Positions 1-9,388 of a stretch of 64,000 nt of DNA are shown here, piece after piece (the first letter of the stretch is position 1; each line of letters begins with the position of its first letter). The notes below the pieces were generated by a model that did no database searches, was not told where the DNA came from, and saw only the letters and a list, made by a program, of their open reading frames with translations. The DNA is taken from NCBI RefSeq assembly GCF_000826105.1, contig NZ_CCYK01000005.1, positions 124,001 through 188,000 on the forward strand, written 5' to 3'. This DNA comes from Pseudomonas massiliensis (GTDB lineage Bacteria > Pseudomonadota > Gammaproteobacteria > Pseudomonadales > Pseudomonadaceae). Made by a program: the position numbers and the translations under genes.

Positions 1-101
1 ACCTCGAAAGGCTGGATCAGGGCCGCGATCTGGCCGCGGGAAAGAACGTATCCACCGAGTACGCTCGCGAATACGACGATGATGCCGATAATTTTAGCCA
101 T
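1..101 (-). CDS. motA: Flagellar motor stator protein MotA, N-terminal fragment
   Basis: Only the first 33 or so codons lie in the window; the gene runs off the left edge. The translation from the ATG at 101 begins MAKIIGIIVVFASVLGG and continues YVLSRGQIAALIQP, which is the first membrane helix and following loop typical of Pseudomonas MotA, the proton-channel subunit of the flagellar stator. The neighbouring HDOD gene is divergent, as in other pseudomonads. A sigma-28 type promoter lies about 65 bases upstream of the start. The name rests on the N-terminus and context only. Confidence 0.85.
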   Translation of the reverse strand, partial: MAKIIGIIVVFASVLGGYVLSRGQIAALIQPFE

Positions 102-163
102 AGGTCAGGACACTTCGAAACGTGGGAAAACTGGCACGGGGCCGTTTCAATCTCTGCTTCTAC

Positions 164-190
164 CTATCGGCAGAACTGCGCCAGACTATA
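164..190 (-). promoter_or_regulatory. Candidate sigma-28 (FliA) promoter for motA
   Basis: On the minus strand the sequence reads TATA, 15 bases, then GCCGATAG. The flagellar sigma factor consensus is TAAA-N15-GCCGATAA, so spacing is exact and there is one mismatch in each half. It points at motA, a late flagellar gene. The promoter call is an inference from the motif. Confidence 0.6.
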
Positions 191-374
191 GTGACGATTC
201 GTTGGGTTGTGTACGAAAAGTCCGTTAGCCAGCGCCGCACCAGAGGAAGCAGGCAAGGAAGCGACGTTCATATTGTCTAGATCGGCCTTGCGTGCAGCTT
301 CTTGACGCCCCTTGGGCATATCGGGCCACCTTGGCGTATAAACCTGAAAACCGTTCGAGCGAGCGCCGAGCCTT

Positions 375-1895
375 ATGTCAGCAGTCCGACAGCAGAATAT
401 CGAAGCCTGGATCAAAACCCTGGGCAATGTGCGCATTCCGGTCCCCAAGGCCAGTCATGAACAGGTATGCCGTGTGCTGAACGACAGCCGCAGCTCGCTG
501 CGTGACATCGCCGACTCCATGCAGCATAGCCCCGCGCTCGTATTGAATGTGATCCGGGAAGCCAACCTCCTGGCCGGGGGCACCCTGGCCGAACCGGCCG
601 AGAGCCTGGAAATCGCCATCAACCGCCTCGGCCTGGCCCGCACCGGCGAACTGCTGGCTCGGGTTCCGGCCCTGGAGCCCGACGCCATACCAATGCCCCT
701 GCGCCAGTTGCAGTTGGTCAGCCAGCACGCCAGCCAGCAGGCCAGCGGTTTCTTCGCCGCCCGCCTGGCCCGCTTGTGGCAGGAAATCCATTGGGGCAGC
801 CTTCTTTTCCTGGCGCCCCTGTGGCCCTTGGCAATGGCAGAACCGAAGCTGTTCGAGGAATGGGACCTGCGCGTTCTGCACAAGGGCGAGAATGCGGCAC
901 GGGTGGAACGGGAACTGTTCGGCGTGCGCGTACTGGAACTGTGCATGGCCCTGGCCGAGTACTGGCGTCTGCCAGCGTGGGTGCGCCAGGGTTATCGCGC
1001 CCTGACCGAGGAACGCCGTTCGCTGGCCAAGGCCATGCTTATCGCACGGCATGAGGATGACCCACTTGGCCAGCAGCGGCAGCTGGATGCCAACCCGGAC
1101 CTGTATCGCTGGTTCAACCAGCCCGCCACCACCATACTGTTAGCCAATGGCCTGGCGCTGGCTAGCGAGCAAGGCTGGGGCGTGCCCCATGTGCTGCGCT
1201 GGCAGCAGTTGCTCGCGCTCTACACCCAGGCGCCGCTGGAACAGGTCCAGCAGCAGACCCACCTGCAGGCGGTGCAAAGCGCGCGGATACACGCCGCGCC
1301 GGGAGTCTGGCACCCGGCGGCGACGCTGCCCTGGCCGCTTACCGAGCGGCGCCTGCATCCGGGCCTGATGCCGGCGGCGGGCCCAAGCGCCGAAGCCATC
1401 GCCCATTGGCGACAACTCTGCACCACCCTGATCAGCGAGCCCAGCCCTTTCAACAACGCCTTGCACCTGACCGGGGTGGCCATGCAAGCGCTGGAAGCCT
1501 GCGGCATGCGGCGGATCGCCTTGCTGATGGTCGATAAGGCGCAGGCCAACCTGCGTGTCCATCAAATCGTCGGGCTGCCCAAGGCGGGCAGCGAGCTGAG
1601 CATGGCATTGAACCACGCCCCGCTGCTGCAACGCCTGGTCGAACGACCAGGGCAGTTGCGCCTGACGCCAGAGAACAACGTTTCGCTCTCCCGCCTGATA
1701 CCCGCAAGCCTGCGGGTCATGTTCCGAGGCGAGCACTTGTTGTTGCGCTCGATCACCAGCCAGGACCGCGTCCTGATGCTTCTTCTGGCAGACCAGGGCG
1801 GGCTGCCCATGGCCGAGACAAGCGTCCAGGCCTTCACCAAGACAGCCCAGTGCATCGAGCGTGCGTTATCGGTGTTCAGCCAACGCAGTCGTTGA
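375..1895 (+). CDS. HDOD domain signalling protein
   Basis: This 506-residue protein begins with an HDOD domain (about residues 15-210). HDOD domains are metal-dependent phosphohydrolase relatives that usually lack the catalytic HD residues and act in signalling. The C-terminal part (about 335-506) looks like a degenerate GAF-type sensory domain. No membrane segment or signal peptide is visible, so it should be cytoplasmic. It is divergent from motA and lies 47 bases upstream of rhdA, the same neighbourhood as in P. aeruginosa. The start is the ATG at 375. A link to motility or c-di-GMP signalling is suggested only by the flanking motA and PilZ-like genes. Confidence 0.8.
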   Translation: MSAVRQQNIEAWIKTLGNVRIPVPKASHEQVCRVLNDSRSSLRDIADSMQHSPALVLNVIREANLLAGGTLAEPAESLEIAINRLGLARTGELLARVPALEPDAIPMPLRQLQLVSQHASQQASGFFAARLARLWQEIHWGSLLFLAPLWPLAMAEPKLFEEWDLRVLHKGENAARVERELFGVRVLELCMALAEYWRLPAWVRQGYRALTEERRSLAKAMLIARHEDDPLGQQRQLDANPDLYRWFNQPATTILLANGLALASEQGWGVPHVLRWQQLLALYTQAPLEQVQQQTHLQAVQSARIHAAPGVWHPAATLPWPLTERRLHPGLMPAAGPSAEAIAHWRQLCTTLISEPSPFNNALHLTGVAMQALEACGMRRIALLMVDKAQANLRVHQIVGLPKAGSELSMALNHAPLLQRLVERPGQLRLTPENNVSLSRLIPASLRVMFRGEHLLLRSITSQDRVLMLLLADQGGLPMAETSVQAFTKTAQCIERALSVFSQRSR

Positions 1896-1942
1896 ACGTT
1901 GCGCTACAATCGCCGCCTGACTCAACCCGAGGGTACGCTTGA

Positions 1943-2758
1943 ATGGCAGACTTTTCCGGCCTAGGCCTGGTCATCGAACCCGCCGAGCTGGCCGCGCGCC
2001 TCGACGCCACAGGCCTGGTGATAGTCGACCTCACCAGCCCGGCCCGCTATGCCGCCGGGCACATTCCCGGCGCGCGCTTCGTCGCCCCAACCCGCACTCA
2101 ACTGGGCAAGCCCCCTGCCCCTGGGCTGCTGCCCGATATCGACAGCCTCACGCAGCTGTTCGCCGAGCTTGGACATGGCCCGGAGGTGACCTACGTGGTC
2201 TATGACGACGAGGGCGGTGGCTGGGCCGGTCGATTCATCTGGCTACTGGATGTGATCGGGCATGGCCGCTACCACTACCTCAATGGTGGTGTGCTGGCAT
2301 GGGAGGCCGAAGGCCTTCCCTTGAGCACCGAGGTACCGGCGCCCCTGACCGGGCAACCCCGTCTCGAACTTCAGGAAGCGCCCACTGCCACGCTCGAATA
2401 CCTGCGCAAGCGCCTTGGTGCCGCGGACCTGGCCATCTGGGACGCGCGCGGCCCCCTGGAATACCGCGGCGAAAAAATAGTGGCCGCCCGAGGCGGACAC
2501 ATCCCCGGCGCGGTCAATTTCGAGTGGACGGCCGGCATGGACCCGCAGCGCCAGCTACGCTTGCGCCCGGACCTGCGCGAGCGGCTCGGCGAGCTTGGCA
2601 TCACTCCAGACAAGGAAATCGTCACTCACTGCCAGACCCACCATCGGTCGGGCTTTACCTATCTGGTCGCCAAGGCCCTCGGCTATCCCCGAGTCAAGGC
2701 CTATGCCGGATCCTGGGGCGAATGGGGCAACCACCCCGACACCCCTATCGAAGTTTAA
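1943..2758 (+). CDS. rhdA: Thiosulfate sulfurtransferase (rhodanese)
   Basis: This 271-residue protein has two tandem rhodanese modules. The C-terminal, active one carries HCQTHHRSG with the catalytic cysteine at residue 230. Azotobacter vinelandii RhdA has the same CQTHHR loop and Cys230. It transfers sulfane sulfur from thiosulfate to cyanide or other thiophiles through a persulfide on that cysteine. The N-terminal module lacks a loop cysteine, as expected for the inactive half. No signal peptide is seen. Its stop is 9 bases before psd, so the two are probably co-transcribed. Confidence 0.95.
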   Translation: MADFSGLGLVIEPAELAARLDATGLVIVDLTSPARYAAGHIPGARFVAPTRTQLGKPPAPGLLPDIDSLTQLFAELGHGPEVTYVVYDDEGGGWAGRFIWLLDVIGHGRYHYLNGGVLAWEAEGLPLSTEVPAPLTGQPRLELQEAPTATLEYLRKRLGAADLAIWDARGPLEYRGEKIVAARGGHIPGAVNFEWTAGMDPQRQLRLRPDLRERLGELGITPDKEIVTHCQTHHRSGFTYLVAKALGYPRVKAYAGSWGEWGNHPDTPIEV

Positions 2759-2767
2759 GGGCTCCCT

Positions 2768-3634
2768 ATGAAAGATCGGCTGTTTATCCTGTCCCAGTAC
2801 CTGCTGCCCCACCACCTGGTCTCGCGCCTGGCCGGCTGCGTCGCCGAATGCCGTGCCCGCTGGCTGAAGAACGCCTTCACCGGCTGGTTCGCCCGCCGCT
2901 TCAACGTGGACATGAGCGAAGCCCAGGTCGAAGACCTCAGCGCCTACGAAAACTTCAATGCGTTCTTCACACGCGCCTTGAAACCGGACGCCCGCCCCTT
3001 GGACCCTACCCCCGGCGCCATCCTTTCTCCGGCCGACGGCGCCATCAGCCAGATGGGCGCGATCGAGCACGGGCGGGTCTTCCAGGCCAAGGGACATAGC
3101 TTCAGCGTGCTGGAGCTGCTTGGCGGTGACCCGGCTCATGCGTCGGCCTTCATGGGCGGTCAGTTCGCCACCGTCTACCTTTCTCCTCGGGATTACCACC
3201 GCGTCCACATGCCTCTGGCAGGTACCCTGCGGGAAATGATCTACGTCCCGGGGCGCATCTTTTCTGTAAACCAGACCACCGCCGAAAACGTACCCGAGCT
3301 GTTCGCGCGCAATGAGCGGGTGGTATGCCTGTTCGACACCGAGCGCGGCCCCATGGCCATGGTACTGGTGGGCGCCATGATCGTCGCTTCCATCGAAACG
3401 GTCTGGGCTGGCCTGGTGACACCGCCGAAGCGCGCGCTTAAAAGCTGGCGCTACGATGAAGCCGCACGTGCTCCGATCCACTTGGAAAAAGGCCAGGAAA
3501 TGGGCCGGTTCAAGCTGGGCTCCACTGTGATCATGCTGTTCGGGCCGGACCAGGTCACCTGGGGCCATCACCTGGCGGCGGTCTCGCCGGTACGCATGGG
3601 GCAGGCCCTGGGCATGCCCGTCACGGTTTCCTGA
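2768..3634 (+). CDS. psd: Phosphatidylserine decarboxylase proenzyme
   Basis: This 288-residue proenzyme makes phosphatidylethanolamine from phosphatidylserine at the inner membrane. The self-cleavage motif LGST is present in [13 protein letters not shown]. Cleavage before Ser252 would give the small alpha subunit with an N-terminal pyruvoyl group and a large beta subunit. The FSP-type core with [13 protein letters not shown] is conserved. The start is the ATG at 2768, 9 bases after the rhdA stop. Length is normal for gammaproteobacterial Psd. Confidence 0.96.
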   Translation: MKDRLFILSQYLLPHHLVSRLAGCVAECRARWLKNAFTGWFARRFNVDMSEAQVEDLSAYENFNAFFTRALKPDARPLDPTPGAILSPADGAISQMGAIEHGRVFQAKGHSFSVLELLGGDPAHASAFMGGQFATVYLSPRDYHRVHMPLAGTLREMIYVPGRIFSVNQTTAENVPELFARNERVVCLFDTERGPMAMVLVGAMIVASIETVWAGLVTPPKRALKSWRYDEAARAPIHLEKGQEMGRFKLGSTVIMLFGPDQVTWGHHLAAVSPVRMGQALGMPVTVS

Positions 3635-3752
3635 TTGTTTACCTTGGGTGCGACGTAATCGGGATGCTGTTAGAGTCCGATAGACAAGCCCCCCAAAAAG
3701 GCTACGGGGCCAACTGATGCCCCTGGCCAATTAGGACGATCAGGAATCCTGG

Positions 3753-5501
3753 ATGCCGCGCCCCAGCCCTCATCTTTCGCTACGCGCACCTACACCCTCG
3801 CAGAATACGCTGTCGTTCTGCGAGGCGAACCCGCGCGACCTGAAAGAATGGATTTCCGAATTGCCCAAGGCCAATATCGGAGAAACCGCCAGGCTGCTCT
3901 ATCAGGGGCTGACCGAGCTCAATCAGCTGGTGACACCCAACGAAAACCGCTTGCAGATGCTGGAGCTGTTGCGCCCTGAAGTCTATTACGTGTGCAAGCA
4001 GCTGGAACGGCATTTCCTCAACCAGGCCATCGTGCTGGACGAGCGTGCGCGCAAGGTGGCCAACCTGTGCCAGGCCCTGCAGAACCATCTGGCAGCAGGC
4101 TACAAGATCATCGTGGTGCGGGTGGCTTCGGCCGGGCGCGAACAGTCCACGGCCCTGGCTATTTCCGTACAGCGCGCCATTCACTGCCTATACGGCCCAC
4201 TGGTTCGCACAGCCTTGCTGTATTGTCCGGTTCCCGAGGGGCTTTGGCTGGAGCTGCATCATCTCTACCTGGTGGCCTGCGATCATAAGGTCCAGCAAAC
4301 CTCGGTAGCCGATGGCCTCGCCCATGGCGTAAAGGCCCTCACGCCAGAGCAGAGCTATGTGGCGGCGCTGTTGTTGGGTAGCTCTCGCTGCAACCAGATG
4401 CGTCAGAGCGCCATCATGCGCCTGGCCGAGATGCTTGAGAGCTGGGCGCAGTTCGCCCGCATGCAGCCTGCCCTGGCGGCCAGTAGCCTGTTCGCGGTTG
4501 CTCCGGCCACGGACGGCCCGCCCCGCTACAAGACGCTGTTTGAAGAGCGACAGCTGGACGAGTTGCTAGGCCTGGACACCACCCTCCTGGCCCATGCCAT
4601 AAAGGAATACCTGGCGTTGCCTGCCGAGCAACGGCCGTTGGCCCGCCTGCCCATGCCGGCAGGCTTCAGTACCGATGTTCTGCAACACGTAGCGGCGGCC
4701 TGGGGGAATGTGGCCGAGCGCACCTTCCAGCGCACCCCTGGCCAGGGCAACCTGACCGTGTGCATTGGCATGAGCGCCATGCATTATTACCTCGGTGGCG
4801 AGCGAAGCTTTGGCGAGCAGCTGGGCCTGCCGGGCAGCAGCACGTCCGCCCAGTTCAGCGCATTGGGCAAGCACGGGGTATGGGGCCCCGTAGTGGAGGC
4901 CCCGGCCCTGGAGGAAATCGAATACCAACCGGACCAGGCCAGGAACCCGGCACCACGCGAGTTCCCAACCTACAGCCTGCAGATCGTCAATCACAGCCCC
5001 GGCGGCTACTGCCTGGCTTGGCGGCGGGAAGTGCCCTCCCAGCTACAGGCTGGCGAGCTGGTCGGTATCCAGGACACGCCCTCCCAAGGCTGGAGCGTGG
5101 CTGTGGTGCGCTGGATTCGCCAGGTCCGTGACGGCGGCACCCAGATGGGCATCGAGCTGATCGCCCCCCATGCCCAGCCGTGCGGGCTGCAGCTGATCCG
5201 CGGTGATGAACCTCAGAGTGAATACCTGCGAGGCCTGGTATTGCCGGAAATCCGGGCTATCGACATTCCGGCTACCCTGCTGGCGCCGCGCCTGCCTTTC
5301 CAGGAAGGCCACAAGGTGGTGCTCAATACCAATGGCGAGGAGCACCGTGCCGGCCTGCTGAAACGGCTCGCTACCACGGGTAGCTTCAACCAGTTCGAAT
5401 ATCGCTTTGCCGAACAGGCTGCGCCTGTGATCAGCAGGCACGCGGTAAGTGACACGCCAGGGCGCGAGGAAGACTTCGACTCGCTTTGGCGAGACCTCTA
5501 G
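3753..5501 (+). CDS. PilZ-domain-like protein of the psd-linked family
   Basis: This 582-residue protein matches the conserved pseudomonad family encoded just downstream of psd (PA4958-like, from memory). Most of it is a long, mainly helical cytoplasmic region without recognisable catalytic motifs. The C-terminal segment (about 410-480) resembles a PilZ domain, with NHSPGGYCL in the place of the D/NxSxxG c-di-GMP contact and a closing GIELIAP strand. I do not see a clear RxxxR motif, so c-di-GMP binding is unproven. There is no membrane segment. Start ATG 3753 has an AGGA-type Shine-Dalgarno upstream. Confidence 0.75.
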   Translation: MPRPSPHLSLRAPTPSQNTLSFCEANPRDLKEWISELPKANIGETARLLYQGLTELNQLVTPNENRLQMLELLRPEVYYVCKQLERHFLNQAIVLDERARKVANLCQALQNHLAAGYKIIVVRVASAGREQSTALAISVQRAIHCLYGPLVRTALLYCPVPEGLWLELHHLYLVACDHKVQQTSVADGLAHGVKALTPEQSYVAALLLGSSRCNQMRQSAIMRLAEMLESWAQFARMQPALAASSLFAVAPATDGPPRYKTLFEERQLDELLGLDTTLLAHAIKEYLALPAEQRPLARLPMPAGFSTDVLQHVAAAWGNVAERTFQRTPGQGNLTVCIGMSAMHYYLGGERSFGEQLGLPGSSTSAQFSALGKHGVWGPVVEAPALEEIEYQPDQARNPAPREFPTYSLQIVNHSPGGYCLAWRREVPSQLQAGELVGIQDTPSQGWSVAVVRWIRQVRDGGTQMGIELIAPHAQPCGLQLIRGDEPQSEYLRGLVLPEIRAIDIPATLLAPRLPFQEGHKVVLNTNGEEHRAGLLKRLATTGSFNQFEYRFAEQAAPVISRHAVSDTPGREEDFDSLWRDL

Positions 5502-5697
5502 GCCTGTTCCCTGCCCCCAACCAGGCGTCCGCCGGGTTTTCAGAAAAACGATTCAGCCATGGTTAAGCCATCGACCCGGTGCCGCTTGCGGTGCAGCGCA
5601 GGCCGGGCCTAAGCTTGTTTACCCAAGAGAAGCGTTCCCCGTCACGCCGGCAAAGGCCGGCGCCGAGGTTTCACCAGGTTTTACCGAGGCTTTATCC

Positions 5698-6393
5698 ATG
5701 TTTGATGTCGTATCCTCAGGCAAGTGGCCCGCCGGCTACATGATCAACCCCAACGTCGAGCCGCTCGACCCGAAATGGCTCAGCGAATTCAGCAAGATCC
5801 CCGCCGCCGCCGTGAGCGACTGCCTGGGTCGTAATGTCGGTGGGTTGGGCCTCAAGGCCTTCCACGGCAACAAACCGATGCTCGGAAGCGCGCTTACGGT
5901 GCGGGTACGTCCAGGTGATAACCTGATGATCCTCAAGGCCATGCAAATGGCCCGCCCTGGTGATGTGCTGGTCATCGACGGTAGCGCAGACCTGACCCGC
6001 GCCGTGTTCGGCGGCATCATGCGCGCCATGGCGCTCAAGGCCGGTATCGCTGGCGTGGTAATCAACGGCGCCCTGCGCGACCTGGATGAATGGCAAAGCG
6101 GCGAGCTGCCGGTCTATGCCATCGGGGCCGTGCATCGCGGCCCAAGCACCGATGGCGGCGGTGAAATCAACGTGCCGATCTCCTGCGCGGGCATGCTGGT
6201 GATGCCTGGCGACCTGATGATCGGTGACGGTGATGGCGTGGTGGCAGCGGCCCGGGCCGAGCTGCCTGAGCTGGTCCAGCGGTGCAATGACCTGCTGGCC
6301 CGTGAACGCGCTACACTCGAAGGCATCGCCAACGGCACCCTTGACCCGAACCGTTTCGATGCAATCCTTCGCGCCAAAGGCTGTCCGATCTAG
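5698..6393 (+). CDS. RraA-like / HMG aldolase-type protein
   Basis: This 231-residue protein belongs to the RraA / 4-hydroxy-4-methyl-2-oxoglutarate aldolase superfamily, often annotated as RraA family or as dimethylmenaquinone methyltransferase-like. The segment INGALRDLDE contains the Arg-Asp-X2-Glu signature that true class II pyruvate aldolases use for metal and substrate, and the upstream glycine is also present. An aldolase or oxaloacetate decarboxylase activity is therefore more likely than inhibition of RNase E. The reading frame is open back to 5449, but the ATG at 5698 is chosen because it follows a GAGG element and starts the conserved region. It stands alone between a PilZ-like gene and an efflux gene. 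Confidence 0.8.
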   Translation: MFDVVSSGKWPAGYMINPNVEPLDPKWLSEFSKIPAAAVSDCLGRNVGGLGLKAFHGNKPMLGSALTVRVRPGDNLMILKAMQMARPGDVLVIDGSADLTRAVFGGIMRAMALKAGIAGVVINGALRDLDEWQSGELPVYAIGAVHRGPSTDGGGEINVPISCAGMLVMPGDLMIGDGDGVVAAARAELPELVQRCNDLLARERATLEGIANGTLDPNRFDAILRAKGCPI

Positions 6394-6409
6394 CGGGCGT
6401 GCGCACGGT

Positions 6410-6503
6410 AGGAGCCAGTGAAGCTGGCGAATCGGCCCGCTTTTCCAGTCCTTGGCTAGCTCAAAGAGCCATGTGAGGATGCCGAATTCGGCAGTTCCGC
6501 TGC
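6410..6503. repeat. REP-type palindromic repeat pair
   Basis: The gap before the MFS gene contains GGTAGGAGCCAGTGAAGC near 6412 and an ATTCGGCAGTTCCGCTGCC block near 6485. The second block recurs, with changes, at 41951 and resembles the REP copies flanking the insertion element near 49200 and 50590. It is a noncoding, partly palindromic intergenic repeat. Confidence 0.6.
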
Positions 6504-6524
6504 CTCCAACACGCAAGAGGTGCC

Positions 6525-7952
6525 ATGCCTACCCACGCCACGCTGGACCCCGCTACCGCTCGCTGGATTCCCTGGGTGGTAGCCATCGCTTTCTTCATGC
6601 AGTCCCTGGACGGCACCATCCTCAACACTGCCCTGCCTGCCATGGCCCGCGACCTGGCCGAGGATCCTCTGCGCATGCAGTCGGTCGTCATCGCCTACAT
6701 GCTCACGGTCGCACTGCTCATTCCGGCCTCCGGCTGGGTAGCGGACCGCTTCGGCATCAAGCGGGTATTCACCTGCGCCATCGGCCTGTTCACCTTCGGC
6801 TCGCTCTTGTGCGCCATTTCCATGACCTTGCCGATGCTAGTGGCGGCACGAATCCTTCAGGGCCTGGGTGGCGCACTGCTGCTACCTGTCGGGCGCTTGG
6901 TGGTGTTGCGTGCCTATCCGCGCTCCGAGCTGGTGCGAATACTCAGCTTCATTACAGTGCCAGGCCTGGTGGGTCCGCTGATCGGCCCTACCCTGGGCGG
7001 CTGGATGGTGGAATACCTGACGTGGCATTGGATCTTTCTGATCAACCTGCCTGTGGGGATCCTGGGCGTTCTGGCCGTCAAGCGATTGCTGCCCGAACTG
7101 CCCGGCGGCGAGCGAACTCGCTTCGATAGCCTGGGCTTCGGCCTGTTCGGCGCTGCCATGGTGCTGATCACCATTGCCATGGAAGGCCTGGGCGAACTGC
7201 ATCTGCCTCACCTGCGGGTCATGTTGCTGCTGTTCGCCGGCATGGCGTGCCTGGCCGCCTATTGGCTGCGGGCCGTGCACATGGATGAGCCGCTGTTCGC
7301 GGCCAGCCTGTTCCGCACCCGCAGCTTCGCGGTGGGTATCCTTGGCAACCTGTTCGCCCGCCTTGGTTCCGGCGCGCTGCCCTTCCTGGTGCCCTTGTTA
7401 TTGCAAGTCGGCATGGGGTATTCACCTTCCCTGGCCGGCATGAGCATGATTCCTCTGGCCGCTGCCGCCATGGTAGCCAAGTCTCTGGCTCGCCCATTGA
7501 TCGAGCGGTTCGGTTACCGCAAGCTGCTGACCGGCAATACCCTAGCCCTGGGCGCCATGCTTGCCAGCCTGGGGCTGGTTACCGCTGACACGCCCTACCC
7601 CTTGTTGTTGGCCCAGCTGGCGGTGCTGGGGGCCATCAACTCCATGCAATTCACCGCCATGAACACGGTAACGCTCATTGACCTGGGCGATCAGGAAGCG
7701 AGCAGCGGCAACAGCCTGCTCTCGGTGGTCGCACAGCTTTCCATGAGCCTGGGGGTGGCCTGCGCCGGGGCCTTGCTTGGAGGTTTCGAGGCGTCCATCG
7801 GTAAGGAAGGCGTGGAAAACATCCTGGGCGCCTTCCACCTCACCTTCCTGACCATCGGCCTGATGGCAATGTTCGCGGCCACGATTTTCGTCCAACTGTC
7901 ACCAGAGGTAGGTCGACGCGCTGTTCGTCCGCCCCCTGGCCCGGACGCATAG
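6525..7952 (+). CDS. mdtD: MFS multidrug efflux transporter, MdtD/EmrB (DHA2) type
   Basis: This 475-residue inner-membrane protein is hydrophobic throughout, consistent with about 14 helices. It carries the drug:proton antiporter signatures of the DHA2 family: MQSLDGTILNTALPAMA in helix 1, WVADRFGIKRV (motif A) and the GPLIGPTLGG (motif C) antiporter motif. It most resembles the MdtD group of pseudomonads. The start ATG at 6525 follows AGAGG. It is monocistronic and precedes dbpA by 56 bases. The substrate cannot be read from sequence, and the symbol is a family-level assignment. Confidence 0.85.
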   Translation: MPTHATLDPATARWIPWVVAIAFFMQSLDGTILNTALPAMARDLAEDPLRMQSVVIAYMLTVALLIPASGWVADRFGIKRVFTCAIGLFTFGSLLCAISMTLPMLVAARILQGLGGALLLPVGRLVVLRAYPRSELVRILSFITVPGLVGPLIGPTLGGWMVEYLTWHWIFLINLPVGILGVLAVKRLLPELPGGERTRFDSLGFGLFGAAMVLITIAMEGLGELHLPHLRVMLLLFAGMACLAAYWLRAVHMDEPLFAASLFRTRSFAVGILGNLFARLGSGALPFLVPLLLQVGMGYSPSLAGMSMIPLAAAAMVAKSLARPLIERFGYRKLLTGNTLALGAMLASLGLVTADTPYPLLLAQLAVLGAINSMQFTAMNTVTLIDLGDQEASSGNSLLSVVAQLSMSLGVACAGALLGGFEASIGKEGVENILGAFHLTFLTIGLMAMFAATIFVQLSPEVGRRAVRPPPGPDA

Positions 7953-8008
7953 GGGGTTTGCCCGTGGGCTGGTAAACTGCGCGCCATTTTTTCCTGCAGG
8001 CTTCTCCC

Positions 8009-9388
8009 GTGACCGCCACCGCTTTCGAAACCCTGTCATTGTCCCCAGCGATGCTCAGCAACCTTGCATCGCTGGGCTACACCCAGATGACCCCCATCCA
8101 GGCCCAGAGCCTGCCGGCCATTCTGGCGGGGCAAGACCTGATCGCCCAGGCCAGCACCGGGAGTGGCAAGACCGCCGCCTTCGGCATCGGTCTACTCAAT
8201 CCAATCAACCCGCGCTTCTTCGGCTGCCAGGCCCTGGTACTCTGCCCTACCCGCGAGCTGGCCGACCAGGTGGCCAAGGAGATCCGCAGGCTGGCTCGCG
8301 CCGAGGACAACATCAAGGTGCTGACCCTGTGCGGTGGTGTACCCTTCGGCCCCCAGGTCGGCTCCCTTGAACATGGCGCTCACATCATCGTCGGCACCCC
8401 CGGCCGGGTACAGCAGCATCTGGACAAGGGCACCCTGTCGCTCAATGGGTTGAACACCCTGGTGCTGGACGAAGCCGACCGGATGCTGGACATGGGCTTC
8501 GTGGACGTCATCGCCGCGATCATCGAGCAAACCCCGAGCCGTCGACAGACCTTGCTGTTCTCCGCCACCTACCCCGCTGGCATCGAAGCCTTGGCCGCGC
8601 GCTTCCTGCGCAACCCACGCACGGTCAAGGTGGCGGCGCTGCACGATGATCGCAAGATCGAACAGCGTTTCTACGAAGTCGATGCCGAGCAACGGCTGAG
8701 CACGGTGCTCAAGGTGCTCGGGCATTTCCGGCCGCAGTCCTGCATCGCCTTCTGCTTCACTCGGCAGCAATGCCAGGAGCTGACCGATCTGCTGGCCAGC
8801 AAAGGCGTCAGCGCCAGTGCCTTGCATGGCGACATGGAGCAGCGCGACCGTGACCAGGTATTGGCCCTCTTCGCCAACCGTTCCACCACGGTACTGGTCG
8901 CCACGGATGTGGCGGCGCGTGGTATCGACATCGAAGGCCTGGACCTGGTGATCAATGTGGAACTGGCACGAGACCCGGAGATTCATATTCACCGTATCGG
9001 CCGCACCGGCCGAGCGGGCGAAAGTGGCACTGCCGTAAGCCTGGTAGCGCCGGCCGAAGCCCACCGGGCCCAGGCCATCGAAGCGTTGCAGAAGGCCGAG
9101 GTGAACTGGCGCCCCCTCGAAGAGCTGAAACACCGGGGAGACGGCCCGCTGGTCCCACCCATGGCTACTCTGTGTATCGCCGCCGGACGCAAGGACAAGC
9201 TGCGGCCTGGAGACATCCTGGGCGCGCTCACAGGCGATGCCGGCCTGCCCGGCGCCCAGGTGGGCAAGATCGCCATCTTCGATTACCAGGCCCTCGTCGC
9301 GGTTGAGCGAGGCGTGGCCAAGCAGGCCCTGGATCGCCTCGGCAAAGGCAAGATCAAAGGCCGTTCCTTGCGGGTGCGCCTGTTGTGA
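8009..9388 (+). CDS. dbpA: ATP-dependent RNA helicase DbpA
   Basis: This 459-residue DEAD-box helicase acts in 50S subunit assembly by recognising hairpin 92 of 23S rRNA. Visible motifs, in order, are Q (MTPIQAQ), I (ASTGSGKT), Ia (PTRELA), Ib (TPGR), II (DEAD), III (SAT) and VI (HRIGRTGRAG). The last 75 or so residues form the RNA-binding domain that distinguishes DbpA from other DEAD-box proteins. The start is a GTG at 8009. Its stop overlaps the GTG start of the next gene (GTGA), so the two are translationally coupled. Confidence 0.95.
   Translation: MTATAFETLSLSPAMLSNLASLGYTQMTPIQAQSLPAILAGQDLIAQASTGSGKTAAFGIGLLNPINPRFFGCQALVLCPTRELADQVAKEIRRLARAEDNIKVLTLCGGVPFGPQVGSLEHGAHIIVGTPGRVQQHLDKGTLSLNGLNTLVLDEADRMLDMGFVDVIAAIIEQTPSRRQTLLFSATYPAGIEALAARFLRNPRTVKVAALHDDRKIEQRFYEVDAEQRLSTVLKVLGHFRPQSCIAFCFTRQQCQELTDLLASKGVSASALHGDMEQRDRDQVLALFANRSTTVLVATDVAARGIDIEGLDLVINVELARDPEIHIHRIGRTGRAGESGTAVSLVAPAEAHRAQAIEALQKAEVNWRPLEELKHRGDGPLVPPMATLCIAAGRKDKLRPGDILGALTGDAGLPGAQVGKIAIFDYQALVAVERGVAKQALDRLGKGKIKGRSLRVRLL

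Noticed and set aside
136..150. TGGCACG as a sigma-54 -24 element upstream of the HDOD gene
   Set aside because: There is no GC ten bases after the GG, so the -12 element is absent.
5449..5697. 83-codon N-terminal extension of the RraA-like protein
   Set aside because: It overlaps the PilZ-like gene end, is not like family N-termini, and a better start with GAGG exists at 5698.
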